Assembly: GCF_022179405.1 (NCBI RefSeq)
Contig: NZ_BPQT01000016.1
Coordinates: 62,001 to 126,000 of the forward strand
DNA from: Methylobacterium marchantiae
GTDB lineage: Bacteria; Pseudomonadota; Alphaproteobacteria; Rhizobiales; Beijerinckiaceae
Direction: 5' to 3'
Length of the DNA: 64,000 nt
A program made the translations under genes and the position numbers. The stretch's first letter is position 1. Each line of letters begins with the position of its first letter. This document shows, in pieces, positions 12,755 to 21,335 of the stretch. The notes under the pieces are model-generated. The model saw only the letters and a list, made by a program, of their open reading frames with translations, did no database searches and had not been told where the DNA came from.

Positions 12755-12801
12755 GCCGATGCGGGAGGCCGACCTTCGGGTCCGTCCGCGAACCGGCGAC
12801 G

Positions 12802-13701
12802 TCACTCCAGTCTCAACTGTGCCGCCAGGTCTTCCGCGCCGCTTCTCATCCTGGCGAGGAAGTTCTGCGCGATCGGTCCTGATCCGTGATGGTACAGGGC
12901 ATGGACATCCGCAGACAGGCAGGAGGACACGACGGGCCGGTATCTGACTTTCGGGTGAGCCAGCTTCGAGACGAATTCGGGGATCAGGGCGACGCCGAAC
13001 CCTGCAGCCACGAGGCTGGTCAGCGAGGCCGCCTCGACGGCCTGCTGTGAGATTCTCGGCGAGAACCCGCTGCCGATGCAGCATTGCAGGATGTGCCGGG
13101 CGAAGAGCGAGTCGCGCAACCGCAGGAAGACGAAATTCTCCTCCGCCAGCTGGCTCAGCGTGACCGTGTCCGTGACGATGGCGTGTCCGGCCGGCAGGAC
13201 GACCTTGATCCCCTCCTTCCACGCCAATTCGCTGACGAGATCCGGGTCCTCCGGCGGCGTGCGGAGGAAGTTGATGTCCGTCTGCCCCGATTTCAGCGCG
13301 GCGATCTGCCTGTCCGGCGACATCTCGTGGATCTGGATGTCGACGCCGGGGAACGTGCCCTGGAAATCATGGATGAGCCTGCCGAGCGGTCCGGCGAGCA
13401 TCGATCCGGTCAGGCCGACATTGAGGATACCGATGCTGCCACGACCGATGGCGTGAGCCCGTTCGGCGGCGTCGTGCGCGCCGTGGAGAACGGCCTTGGC
13501 CCTGACGAAAAAGTCCCGGCCCGCCTGCGTGAGCGAGACGCGACGGGTGGTCCGCTCGAACAGGGGCGTTCCGATCTCGCCCTCCAGGTCGCGGATCTGC
13601 TGACTCAGGGGCGGCTGGGCCACGCCAAGAGCTTTCGCCGCTGCAGTAAAGCTGAGATGTTCTGCGACGGCCACGAAGTACCGTAGGTGACGGAGTTCCA
13701 T
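12802..13701 (-). CDS. LysR-family transcriptional regulator
   Basis: A 299-aa LysR regulator. The N-terminal winged HTH (MELRHLRYFVAVAEHLSF, then AAAKALGVAQPPLSQQIRDLE) is canonical, and a periplasmic-binding-protein-like effector domain spans about residues 90-295. The start is set at MELRHL by family alignment, since the seven extra residues upstream have no RBS. The gene is divergent from dctA across a 205-bp gap, the classic arrangement for LysR control of the divergent gene, so a role in dctA or ureide gene regulation is inferred. The gap contains a short imperfect dyad at 13766-13779 (CGCAC-AATG-GTGCG). Confidence 0.9.
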   Translation of the reverse strand: MELRHLRYFVAVAEHLSFTAAAKALGVAQPPLSQQIRDLEGEIGTPLFERTTRRVSLTQAGRDFFVRAKAVLHGAHDAAERAHAIGRGSIGILNVGLTGSMLAGPLGRLIHDFQGTFPGVDIQIHEMSPDRQIAALKSGQTDINFLRTPPEDPDLVSELAWKEGIKVVLPAGHAIVTDTVTLSQLAEENFVFLRLRDSLFARHILQCCIGSGFSPRISQQAVEAASLTSLVAAGFGVALIPEFVSKLAHPKVRYRPVVSSCLSADVHALYHHGSGPIAQNFLARMRSGAEDLAAQLRLE

Positions 13702-13906
13702 GGCACCATTCATATGCAGCATGTCTTAATGGCGATGAAATATATATTTGACGCCTGCATCGGGGCGCACAATGGTGCGTCCCGCGATGGTCGGCGGCAT
13801 GGCGCGCATCGTGCAGGTCGCATCCTTTGCAGCGGCCGACCTTCCGATGCACCAGGGCCGGGCACGCGGGGCGAAGAACGGCCTTTAACGTCGGAGGTAG
13901 GTTCGC

Positions 13907-15217
13907 ATGCGCGGCTTTTTTGCGTCCCTGTTCGGTCAGGTGATCACGGCCCTCGTCCTCGGCATCGGTCTCGGGATGGCGTGGCCGGATTTCGCCGTCT
14001 CCCTCAAGCCCCTGGGCGACGCGTTCATCAAGCTGATCAAGATGGCGATCGCGCCCCTCGTCTTCGGCGTCGTCGTCCACGGCATCGTCGGCGCGGGTGA
14101 CCTGCGCAAGGTGGGCCGGGTCGGTCTCAAGGCCCTGATCTACTTCGAGGCCGTCACGACGCTGGCCCTGGTCCTCGGCATCGTGCTCGCCTACGTCTTC
14201 GCGCCCGGCGCCGGAATGAACGTCGATCCGGCCACCCTCGATGCCAAGGCCATCGCCGGCTACACCGACCGTGTCGGGCAGGTCACCGGCACCGTCGACT
14301 TCCTGATGAAGATCATCCCGACCACCATCGTCGACGCCTTCGCCAAGGGCGACATCCTCCAGGTCCTCATCATCGCGGTCCTGTTCGGCTCGGGCCTGTC
14401 CCTGCTCGGGGAACACGGTCAGCCCCTGGCGCAGAGCATCGAGCGGATCACGGCGGTCCTGTTCAAGATCATCGGTTTCATCGTGCGGCTGGCGCCCCTC
14501 GGCGTTCTCGGCGCCGTGGCCTTCACCGTCGGCAAGTACGGGATCGGCTCCCTCCGGCAACTCGGGATGCTGGTCGTCCTGTTCTATGCCGGCGTCGCCT
14601 TCTTCGTCTTCGTCGTGCTGGGCACGATCCTGCGCGCCGCCGGCTTCAGCATCCTGAAGCTGCTGGCCTATCTGCGCGAGGAACTCCTCGTGGTCGCGGG
14701 GACGGCCTCCTCCGACAGCGTCCTGCCGCAGGTGATGCGCAAGCTCGAACGCCTCGGCATCCGCGATTCCACCGTCGGCCTCGTGATACCCACCGGCTAC
14801 TCGTTCAACCTCGACGCCTTCTCCCTCTACCTGACCCTCGCCACCGTGTTCATCGCCCAGGCGACCAACACGCCCCTGTCCTTCGGACACCTGCTGCTGA
14901 TCCTCGGGATCGCTCTCCTGACCTCCAAGGGCGCGCACGGCATCCCCGGATCGGCCATCGTCGTCCTGGCGGCGACCCTGTCGGCGGTGCCGGAAATCCC
15001 GGTGATCGGACTGGTGCTGGTGCTGTCCATCGACTGGTTCGTCGGCATCGCCCGGGCGCTGGGCAACCTCATCGGCAATTGCGTGGCGACCGTGGTCGTC
15101 GCCGCCTGGGAGGGCGACATCGACCGCGCGCAGGCCCACCGCGTGCTGAACGGCGACATCACCACCGACACGGCTTCGGTGCTCGCCATGCCCGTCGCGG
15201 AGAATCGCCCGGCCTGA
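13907..15217 (+). CDS. dctA: C4-dicarboxylate:cation symporter (DctA family)
   Basis: A 436-aa inner-membrane symporter of the DAACS family. It takes up C4-dicarboxylates such as succinate, malate and fumarate with protons or Na+. Multiple transmembrane helices are present, with LGDAFIKLIKMAIAPLVFG near residue 35 and the hairpin-loop region GTASSDSVLPQVMRKLE plus VIPTGYSFNLDAFSLYLT, both hallmarks of DctA/GltP transporters. A strong GGAGGT RBS lies 8-9 nt before the ATG. It is divergent from the LysR gene. Family is certain; the DctA substrate assignment is likely. Confidence 0.9.
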   Translation: MRGFFASLFGQVITALVLGIGLGMAWPDFAVSLKPLGDAFIKLIKMAIAPLVFGVVVHGIVGAGDLRKVGRVGLKALIYFEAVTTLALVLGIVLAYVFAPGAGMNVDPATLDAKAIAGYTDRVGQVTGTVDFLMKIIPTTIVDAFAKGDILQVLIIAVLFGSGLSLLGEHGQPLAQSIERITAVLFKIIGFIVRLAPLGVLGAVAFTVGKYGIGSLRQLGMLVVLFYAGVAFFVFVVLGTILRAAGFSILKLLAYLREELLVVAGTASSDSVLPQVMRKLERLGIRDSTVGLVIPTGYSFNLDAFSLYLTLATVFIAQATNTPLSFGHLLLILGIALLTSKGAHGIPGSAIVVLAATLSAVPEIPVIGLVLVLSIDWFVGIARALGNLIGNCVATVVVAAWEGDIDRAQAHRVLNGDITTDTASVLAMPVAENRPA

Positions 15218-15335
15218 CGGCGCGCCGCGCGCCGGGGCCCGATATGCTGAGCCGAACCCGGCCCCCGGCACGATCCGCGCTTCGCCGCCGCGCCGAGTGC
15301 CGCAAGGCCACGAACGAGATGCCGGAGACGAGCCC

Positions 15336-16175
15336 ATGACCGCCTCTTCCTACAACCCGCCCTGCGGGGGGCTGCCGCCCCAGACGGCCCTGATGACCGG
15401 CCGGGCCGTGTTCACGGAAGCCTACGCCGTCATCCCGAAGGGCGTGATGAGCGACATCGTCACCAGCGTGCTGCCGTTCTGGGACGGGACCCGGGCCTGG
15501 ATCCTGTCCCGGCCGCTCTCCGGCTTCTCGGAGACCTTCGCCCAGTACCTGATGGAGGTCGCGCCCGGCGGCGGCAGCGACCGCCCGGAACCCGACGCCC
15601 GAGCCGAGGGCGTCCTGTTCGTGGTCGGCGGCCATGCCGCTCTGGTCCTCGATGGCACCACGCACGATCTGCGACCCGGCAGCTATGCCTACCTCCCATC
15701 CGGCTGTGCCTGGACGTTGCGAAACCGCGGCGCCGAGCCCGCGCGTTTCCACTGGATCCGCAAGACCTACGAACCGGTCCCCGGCATCGATGTCCCGCCA
15801 GCCTTCGTCAGCCACGATTCCGAGGTCGATCCCCTCGCCATGAAGGACACGAACGGCGTCTGGGCCACGACACGCTTCGTCGCGCCGGACGATGTCCGCC
15901 ACGACATGCACGTCAACATCGTGACCCTCCAGCCCGGCGCCTCGATCCCGTTCGAGGAGACCCACGTGATGGAGCACGGACTCTTCGTCCTCGAGGGCAA
16001 GGCGGTCTACCGGCTCAACCGCGACTGGGTGGAAGTGGAGGCCGGGGATTTCATGTGGCTGCGCGCCTTCTGCCCGCAGGCCTGCTACGCGGGTGGCCCC
16101 GGTCCGTTCCGCTACCTGCTCTACAAGAACGTCAATCGCCACCCCTCCCTCACCTTCCACAGGGTCGCCAGATGA
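15336..16175 (+). CDS. allE: (S)-ureidoglycine aminohydrolase
   Basis: A 279-aa bicupin that releases ammonia from (S)-ureidoglycine to give (S)-ureidoglycolate in allantoin degradation. The N-terminal cupin (about residues 60-145, VVGGHAALVLDGTTHDLRPG) and the C-terminal cupin (about 185-275, VTLQPGASIPFEETHVMEHG with the manganese-binding E/H residues) match AllE/YlbA in length and order. The ATG giving MTASSYNPP fits the family start. Its stop overlaps the next start by 4 nt, coupling it to ureidoglycolate lyase. Confidence 0.87.
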   Translation: MTASSYNPPCGGLPPQTALMTGRAVFTEAYAVIPKGVMSDIVTSVLPFWDGTRAWILSRPLSGFSETFAQYLMEVAPGGGSDRPEPDARAEGVLFVVGGHAALVLDGTTHDLRPGSYAYLPSGCAWTLRNRGAEPARFHWIRKTYEPVPGIDVPPAFVSHDSEVDPLAMKDTNGVWATTRFVAPDDVRHDMHVNIVTLQPGASIPFEETHVMEHGLFVLEGKAVYRLNRDWVEVEAGDFMWLRAFCPQACYAGGPGPFRYLLYKNVNRHPSLTFHRVAR

Positions 16176-16684
16176 CCGGCCGCCACATCGTCGCGCGGGC
16201 CCTCACCGCCGACGCCTTCGCGCCGTTCGGCAGAATCATCGACAAGGCGGGCATTGATCCGCGCTCCATGAATGCCGGGATGGCGCGGCGCTTCCACGAC
16301 GTGGCGGAGATCCGCGCCATCGGCGAGGATGCGCGGGTGGTGATCGGGCTCGTGGAGGCCCAGCCCTATTCCCTCCCGTTGAGTGTGGGCCTGGTCGAGC
16401 GTCACCCCCTCGGCGCACAGGCTTTCGTGCCGTTGAACACCGCCCCGTTCCTCGTCGTGGTCTGCCCCGATGACGGTGGGAGACCGGGCCCGCCGCAGGC
16501 CTTCGTCACGGCACCGGGCCAGGGGATCTGCTACGATCTCGGCATCTGGCACGGCGTGCTGGCTCCCTTCGGCGCTCCGCAGGAATTCCTGGTGATCGAT
16601 CGCGGCGGAGGGGGCGTGAATCTCGAGGAGGTCAGGTTCGACGAGCCCTGGACCGTCGCGCTGCCGGAGATGCTCGCGAGATAG
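16172..16684 (+). CDS. allA: Ureidoglycolate lyase
   Basis: A 170-aa cupin-like enzyme that splits ureidoglycolate to glyoxylate and urea. Family features are TADAFAPFGRIID at the N-terminus, VERHPLGAQAFVPL in the middle, and CYDLGIWHGVLAPFG near residue 130. The start is set by the ATGA overlap with allE (16172-16175), which removes a long non-homologous N-terminal extension. Directly following allE, it completes the last ureide steps. No allantoinase or allantoicase gene is in the window. Confidence 0.88.
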   Translation: MTGRHIVARALTADAFAPFGRIIDKAGIDPRSMNAGMARRFHDVAEIRAIGEDARVVIGLVEAQPYSLPLSVGLVERHPLGAQAFVPLNTAPFLVVVCPDDGGRPGPPQAFVTAPGQGICYDLGIWHGVLAPFGAPQEFLVIDRGGGGVNLEEVRFDEPWTVALPEMLAR

Positions 16685-16825
16685 GTCGTCCTCGGAAAGG
16701 CGCCGCCGTTCGCCGCCATCCGGCCTTCGCGTCTCTCGCATGGCCGCCGGAGGAATTCCCGAACGCTCCGACACCCTGGCTCACGAGCGGTTGCCCTCGT
16801 CCGCGATCGCTGGCAGGCGTGAGCC

Positions 16826-18025
16826 ATGCTCGACACCTCTCCCACCCGTCGCCCCCTCTCCGCCCTGCGCAACGCGCTCAAGAGCGACGCCGGTGGCGGG
16901 TTGGTCCTGATGGCGAGTGCCGTCCTCGCCCTGATCGTCGCCAACTCGCCGCTCGCGCCGGGCTATTTCGCCCTTTTGAAGGCCTATATCGGCGGCCTCT
17001 CCGTCCTGCACTGGGTCAATGATGGCCTAATGGCCGTGTTCTTCCTGCTGGTCGGCCTGGAGATCAAGCGCGAGGTGCTCGACGGGCGGCTGCGCACCTG
17101 GCCGGATCGAATCCTGCCGGGCGTCGCGGCGCTCGGCGGCATGGTCGTCCCGGCCCTGATCTATGTCCTGGTCAACCGCTCCTCGCCCGAGACCCTGCGC
17201 GGCTGGGCGATTCCCACCGCCACCGACATCGCCTTCGCGCTCGGCGTCCTCGCCCTGCTCGGATCGCGCGTTCCGGTCTCGCTCAAGGTGTTCCTCACCG
17301 CGCTCGCCATCATCGACGATCTCGGCGCGGTCCTCGTCATCGCGGTCTTCTACACCGCCGACCTCTCCCTGCCGATGCTGGCGGGGGCGGCCCTCACCGT
17401 CGCGATCCTGTCCGGCCTCAACAGAGCCGGCGTCACCCGGCTGACGCCCTACCTCGTCCTCGGTGCGGTCCTGTGGTTCCTCGTGCTGAAATCCGGCATC
17501 CACGCCACCATCGCGGGGGTGCTGCTCGCCCTGACCATTCCGCTGCGGACCAGCCCGGCCAGACCCGACGATCCGGCCTCGCCGCTGCACAGGCTGGAAC
17601 ATGCGATCCATCCCTGGTCGGCCTATCTCGTCCTTCCGATCTTCGGATTCGCCAATGCCGGCGTCGCGCTCGGCGGCATGTCGCTGCGGATGCTCCTCGA
17701 CCCAGTGACCCTCGGCGTGGCGCTCGGCCTGTTCGCCGGCAAGCAGATCGGCGTGTTCGGCGCCGTGTTCGCCGCCGTGAAACTCGGTCTCGCCCAGCGC
17801 CCCGCCCATGCCGGCTGGTGGCAGATCTACGGCCTGTCGCTGGTCTGCGGCGTCGGCTTCACCATGAGCCTGTTCATCGGCCTGCTCGCCTTCGCGGACA
17901 ATCCAGACCTCGAGACCGAGACCAAGATCGGCGTGCTCGTCGGATCGGTGATCTGCATGATCGCCGGCGCCCTCGTCCTGATGTTCGCGCCCCGGCCGGT
18001 TCGGGAGACGCGCCCCGCCCCGTGA
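16826..18025 (+). CDS. nhaA: Na+/H+ antiporter NhaA
   Basis: A 399-aa inner-membrane Na+/H+ antiporter for sodium and pH homeostasis. The family's key residues are visible: [10 protein letters not shown] (helix IV with the Asp of the discontinuous helix) and [15 protein letters not shown] (adjacent Asp pair of the ion-binding site in helix V). [15 protein letters not shown] is the conserved N-terminal region. Length matches NhaA. It sits 141 bp downstream of allA with no other gene between, probably in its own transcription unit. Confidence 0.93.
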   Translation: MLDTSPTRRPLSALRNALKSDAGGGLVLMASAVLALIVANSPLAPGYFALLKAYIGGLSVLHWVNDGLMAVFFLLVGLEIKREVLDGRLRTWPDRILPGVAALGGMVVPALIYVLVNRSSPETLRGWAIPTATDIAFALGVLALLGSRVPVSLKVFLTALAIIDDLGAVLVIAVFYTADLSLPMLAGAALTVAILSGLNRAGVTRLTPYLVLGAVLWFLVLKSGIHATIAGVLLALTIPLRTSPARPDDPASPLHRLEHAIHPWSAYLVLPIFGFANAGVALGGMSLRMLLDPVTLGVALGLFAGKQIGVFGAVFAAVKLGLAQRPAHAGWWQIYGLSLVCGVGFTMSLFIGLLAFADNPDLETETKIGVLVGSVICMIAGALVLMFAPRPVRETRPAP

Positions 18026-18105
18026 CGTCACGCCTCTGTGGGGGCACCGGCCATGGCAACACAATCTTAATCCTGGCGCCCTAGCCCGGATGGCTGGAGA
18101 GCAGG

Positions 18106-19155
18106 ATGACCCGAAAGGCAGGCTCAGCGTTCGTCCGGGTGGCAGCGATGGTTTCGGTCGCGGCGGCGGCCGTCGTCGGCGTGTTCGCGGCCCAGGGCAT
18201 GAGCGATGAGGCCGCCGGCTGGCGCAGCGCCTTCGGGCGGCCTTCCGAGATTCCCGTGCCCGAGGGCGGTCCCGATACGGCGGCGCATATCGAGCTCGGC
18301 CGGCAATTGTTCTTCGATCCGGTCCTGTCGCGCTCGCGCGGCATCGCCTGCGCCTCCTGCCACGACCCGTCGCGCCATTGGGGTGACGGGCGCATGCGGG
18401 GCATCGGCGAGCCCGGTATCGAGCTGATGCTGCGCACGCCGACCCTGCTCAACGTCGGCTGGATCCAGCCGCTGGGCTGGGACGGCAAGTTCCCGGATCT
18501 CGAATCCGTCGCCTTCACGCCGATCACCGGCGCCAATCTCATGAACCTCTCGGAAGCGGAGCTGATCGATCGCCTGCGCGACGATCCGAGTTACGTTTCC
18601 GCCTTCGCCGCGACCTTCGAGGACCGGGCGATCACGCGCGCTGGCATCGAACGGGCGCTCGCCGCGTTCCAGCGCACGATCGTCTCGGGAGAAGCACCGT
18701 TCGACCGCTGGCTCAGCGGCGATGCGTCGGCGATCGGAGCCTCCGCGAAGGCGGGCTTCGCGCTCTTCACCGGCAAGGCGCGCTGCAACGAGTGCCATGG
18801 CGGCTGGGCCTTCACCGACGGCTCGTTCCACGACATCGGGGTCGGCCGGGGCGACGATATCGGGCGGGGCCGGCTGTTCCCGTCGTCGAAGGGCCTTCGC
18901 TACGCCTTCAAGACCCCGACCCTGCGCGATGTCGCGCAGCGCGGCCCCTTCATGCATGACGGATCGGTGCCGACCCTGCGCGACGTGATCGATCTCTACG
19001 ACCGTGGCGGCATCGAGCGTCCGAGCCGCTCGCCGAAGATCAGGCCTTTGCGCCTGTCCGAGACCGAGAAGGCCGATCTCCTGGCGTTCCTGGAGACCCT
19101 GACGGCCCAGGATCTCGCGCAGGGCGAGCCGAAGCGGAAAGCTGACGCGCGCTGA
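18106..19155 (+). CDS. Di-heme cytochrome c peroxidase (MauG/CcpA family)
   Basis: A 349-aa periplasmic di-heme enzyme. The N-terminal hydrophobic segment (residues 9-30) is a signal or anchor. Two CxxCH heme c sites are present: CASCH at residues 82-86 (peroxidatic domain) and CNECH at 227-231 (electron-transfer domain). LRTPTLLNVGWIQPLGWDGKF and GPFMHDGSVPTLRDVIDLYDRGG are typical of bacterial cytochrome c peroxidases. It probably reduces hydrogen peroxide with electrons from a small cytochrome or cupredoxin. No mau genes are nearby, so a MauG role is unlikely. Confidence 0.88.
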   Translation: MTRKAGSAFVRVAAMVSVAAAAVVGVFAAQGMSDEAAGWRSAFGRPSEIPVPEGGPDTAAHIELGRQLFFDPVLSRSRGIACASCHDPSRHWGDGRMRGIGEPGIELMLRTPTLLNVGWIQPLGWDGKFPDLESVAFTPITGANLMNLSEAELIDRLRDDPSYVSAFAATFEDRAITRAGIERALAAFQRTIVSGEAPFDRWLSGDASAIGASAKAGFALFTGKARCNECHGGWAFTDGSFHDIGVGRGDDIGRGRLFPSSKGLRYAFKTPTLRDVAQRGPFMHDGSVPTLRDVIDLYDRGGIERPSRSPKIRPLRLSETEKADLLAFLETLTAQDLAQGEPKRKADAR

Positions 19156-19216
19156 GAACCGGGCGCGGCCCGGATCGAGGGCTGCGCGAACTCTCGGCCT
19201 CGACTGTCTGACCGGT

Positions 19217-19378
19217 CTAGCGAAACAGGGTCAGGCCGGCACCGGCCAGCGAGAGACCTATGATCAGCAGCGCCCCGCCCCAGGTCTCGTAGGCCGCTGC
19301 ACGCGTCGCGTTCCGCATCGAGGCGTAGGACAGGCTTCCGCCCGCGATCAGGCTCGACAGGCTGAGTGTCGCGATCAT
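19217..19378 (-). CDS. Small membrane protein (53 aa)
   Basis: Two hydrophobic stretches are seen: MIATLSLSSLIAGGSLSY and a C-terminal segment WGGALLIIGLSLAGAGLTLF. The ATG at 19378 is preceded by GAGGAACCTCC, giving a good AGGA RBS. It is convergent with the peroxidase gene. The family is not recognised. Composition, RBS and a clean hydrophobic pattern support expression. Confidence 0.5.
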   Translation of the reverse strand: MIATLSLSSLIAGGSLSYASMRNATRAAAYETWGGALLIIGLSLAGAGLTLFR

Positions 19379-19749
19379 GGAGGTTCCTCTTTCGACGCGA
19401 AGCTTGGGCATAGGCCCTGACGGTTACCAAACGCCAGCCATTGCCGAATGATCCTGCGCGCAGCCTCTACCAAAGGTTAGCCTCGCCGCTCAAAGACGAT
19501 GCATGACTGTCCCATCCTCCGCCGCGCGTGCTCTCGACCCGGCGGCCGGGCGTTCTTCGACCACCGCATTTGCGACCTGTTCCGAGGCGGAGGACGAGCC
19601 TCATGCGGCGGTGTCGAGGAACCTTCCGGGACGTTAACCAATGCTTAAGCTTCGTTAACAAGTGCCTTTCAAGGTCGGAAAAAACTAAGTAAAACTACTC
19701 TCGCTGCAGCCGGTCATCGGCATTTCAGCTTTCGCCAAGGCTTCATCCC
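19379..19749. other. Intergenic, locally AT-rich before 19,750
   Basis: About 371 bp without a supported gene. The last 100 bp are unusually A/T-rich for this genome (TTAACCAATGCTTAAGC and AAAAAACTAAGTAAAACT), as expected for a promoter of the following membrane protein gene. A 64-aa TTG-initiated frame on the minus strand (19467-19661) is Arg-rich and not convincing. Confidence 0.4.
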
Positions 19750-20784
19750 ATGAGTCTTCGTTGTCGGTTGCCCGGCCCCGGTGTGCTGTCCGCTGCCCTG
19801 CTCCTGAGTGTGACGAGCGCCACGGCGGCGAATGCCCATGTCAAATGGTTCTGCGCCTTCGACGTCGCCGGTTCACCCGTCGGCCTCGCCGAGGTCCTGT
19901 GCGACAGTTTCGAGCAGCTCATCCTTGTCTCGCTCCTGGCGCTGTTCGTCGGCGCGCTGCTTGAGCGGACGATTCTCGGTGAGGCGATGATGCGGTCCCT
20001 CGACCGGGTGACGGCCTGGGCCCGCGAGAATACCGAATTGATGTTCCGTGCGGTGTGCGGCGCCTTCTTCGTCTCGCTGTGGTCGCTCGGCGGCATCATC
20101 CTCACGCCCGAACTCACCACCACCAGTACCGCCCTGCCCTGGTTCCAGCTCGCGATCGCCGCAGGCTTCCTGTGGCGGGCGACGATGCCGTTCTCGGCCC
20201 TGGGGATCGTGATCCTCTTCGGCATCGCCGTGGCGAATTACGGCGTCTTCCACCTGGCGGATTACCCCGTCTTCCTCGGTGTCGCCGCCTATCTCGCCCT
20301 GACCGGCCTCCAGCGCAGCCTGTTCGGCATCCGCCCTCTCGACATCGTGCGGTACACCGCGGCGGTGACCCTGATGTGGGCCTCGGTGGAGAAGTGGGCC
20401 TTCCCGCAATGGTCGTTCCCGCTCTTCATCCAGCACCCCGAGATGACGCTGGGTTTTGACGGCGCGTTCTTCATGAAGGCCGCCGGCGCGGTCGAGTTCG
20501 CCCTCGCCTTCGCTCTGCTCTGCACGCCCCTGGTCCGTCGCGTGGCCGCGATCATGCTGGCGGCCACCTTCGTCTCGGCGATCTTCGAATTCGGCAAGGT
20601 CGACGCCATCGGCCATTCGCCGATCATCGTGGCGATGATCGCCATCGCCGCCGACGATGCGAGGGTTCCGCTGCGGGTGCGCCAGTTGGCGGCACTCCCC
20701 GTGGGCTACGGTGCCGCGCTCGCAGCCTTCATCGGGCTCTATTACGGCGCCCATTCCGTCCTGTCGGCCGCCGGAGCCCTGTAG
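19750..20784 (+). CDS. Polytopic membrane protein, DoxX-like character
   Basis: A 344-aa protein with an N-terminal signal-like segment ending near ATAANA, followed by HVKWFCAFD and about eight hydrophobic helices. A central stretch RYTAAVTLMWASVEKWAFPQW and later FALAFALLCTPLVRRVAAIML recall DoxX-type quinone-associated membrane proteins, but I cannot assign it firmly. Weak AT-rich promoter-like DNA precedes it. The convergent neighbour is a cupredoxin, which might suggest a redox or copper role, though that is only inference. Confidence 0.7.
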   Translation: MSLRCRLPGPGVLSAALLLSVTSATAANAHVKWFCAFDVAGSPVGLAEVLCDSFEQLILVSLLALFVGALLERTILGEAMMRSLDRVTAWARENTELMFRAVCGAFFVSLWSLGGIILTPELTTTSTALPWFQLAIAAGFLWRATMPFSALGIVILFGIAVANYGVFHLADYPVFLGVAAYLALTGLQRSLFGIRPLDIVRYTAAVTLMWASVEKWAFPQWSFPLFIQHPEMTLGFDGAFFMKAAGAVEFALAFALLCTPLVRRVAAIMLAATFVSAIFEFGKVDAIGHSPIIVAMIAIAADDARVPLRVRQLAALPVGYGAALAAFIGLYYGAHSVLSAAGAL

Positions 20785-20841
20785 TCGGTCAGGCCGGACG
20801 GGCGGGTCCCGTCCCGGCCCTGGGGTTTCCCTGTTGGGTCG

Positions 20842-21189
20842 TCAGTTGCCTTCGACGCGGACCATCAGCTTCATCTTCGGATGGATGCCGCACAGGACGG
20901 CGAAGCTCCCGCCGCTGGAGAAGACGATCTCGGCCTTTCCGCCGGGCTCCTGGTCGCCCGAATCGTACGTGAACGTCGGCGAGTCCACGTAGGCATGGTG
21001 CAGGAGCTCGCCGTCGTCGTTGACGATCTGAACCGTCTCGCCCTTCCTGATCACGAGGGCACCCGGCTGGAACGCCCGGCCCTTCTGCGAAACGCGATAG
21101 ACCTGACCCGCCGAGGCATGGAGGGCGAGGGTGGCAGCGCTGGTCGCGACGAGAGCGAAGGCGAGGCTGATGGAGGTGATACGTCTCAT
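20842..21189 (-). CDS. Cupredoxin-like blue copper protein
   Basis: A 115-aa periplasmic protein with signal peptide ITSISLAFALVATSAATLALHASA. The mature part is a single plastocyanin/amicyanin-like beta barrel. Candidate copper ligands are a His in ELLHHAYVD and the C-terminal C-x2-H-x2-M cluster in AVLCGIHPKMKLMV. The start MRRITS is chosen because the 11 residues upstream are not part of the signal peptide. It probably serves as a small electron carrier. A di-heme peroxidase is encoded 1.7 kb away, but partnership is unproven. Confidence 0.82.
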   Translation of the reverse strand: MRRITSISLAFALVATSAATLALHASAGQVYRVSQKGRAFQPGALVIRKGETVQIVNDDGELLHHAYVDSPTFTYDSGDQEPGGKAEIVFSSGGSFAVLCGIHPKMKLMVRVEGN

Positions 21190-21335
21190 GCAACCTGAGG
21201 GTACGAGTTCGCCCAACTGCATCTTCGTCGCAGCAAGTAAAAAGTCCCTTAAAACGGCAGGCCTGACGGAGGGCGCAAGCGCGCCTTAACTATTGCCGAG
21301 CAATAAGTGACGTTGGGTTAGCCGAGACAGAGTGG

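Noticed and set aside
19467-19661. 64-aa TTG-started frame on the minus strand
   Set aside because: Arg/Gly-rich composition and no RBS. I describe the region as intergenic instead.
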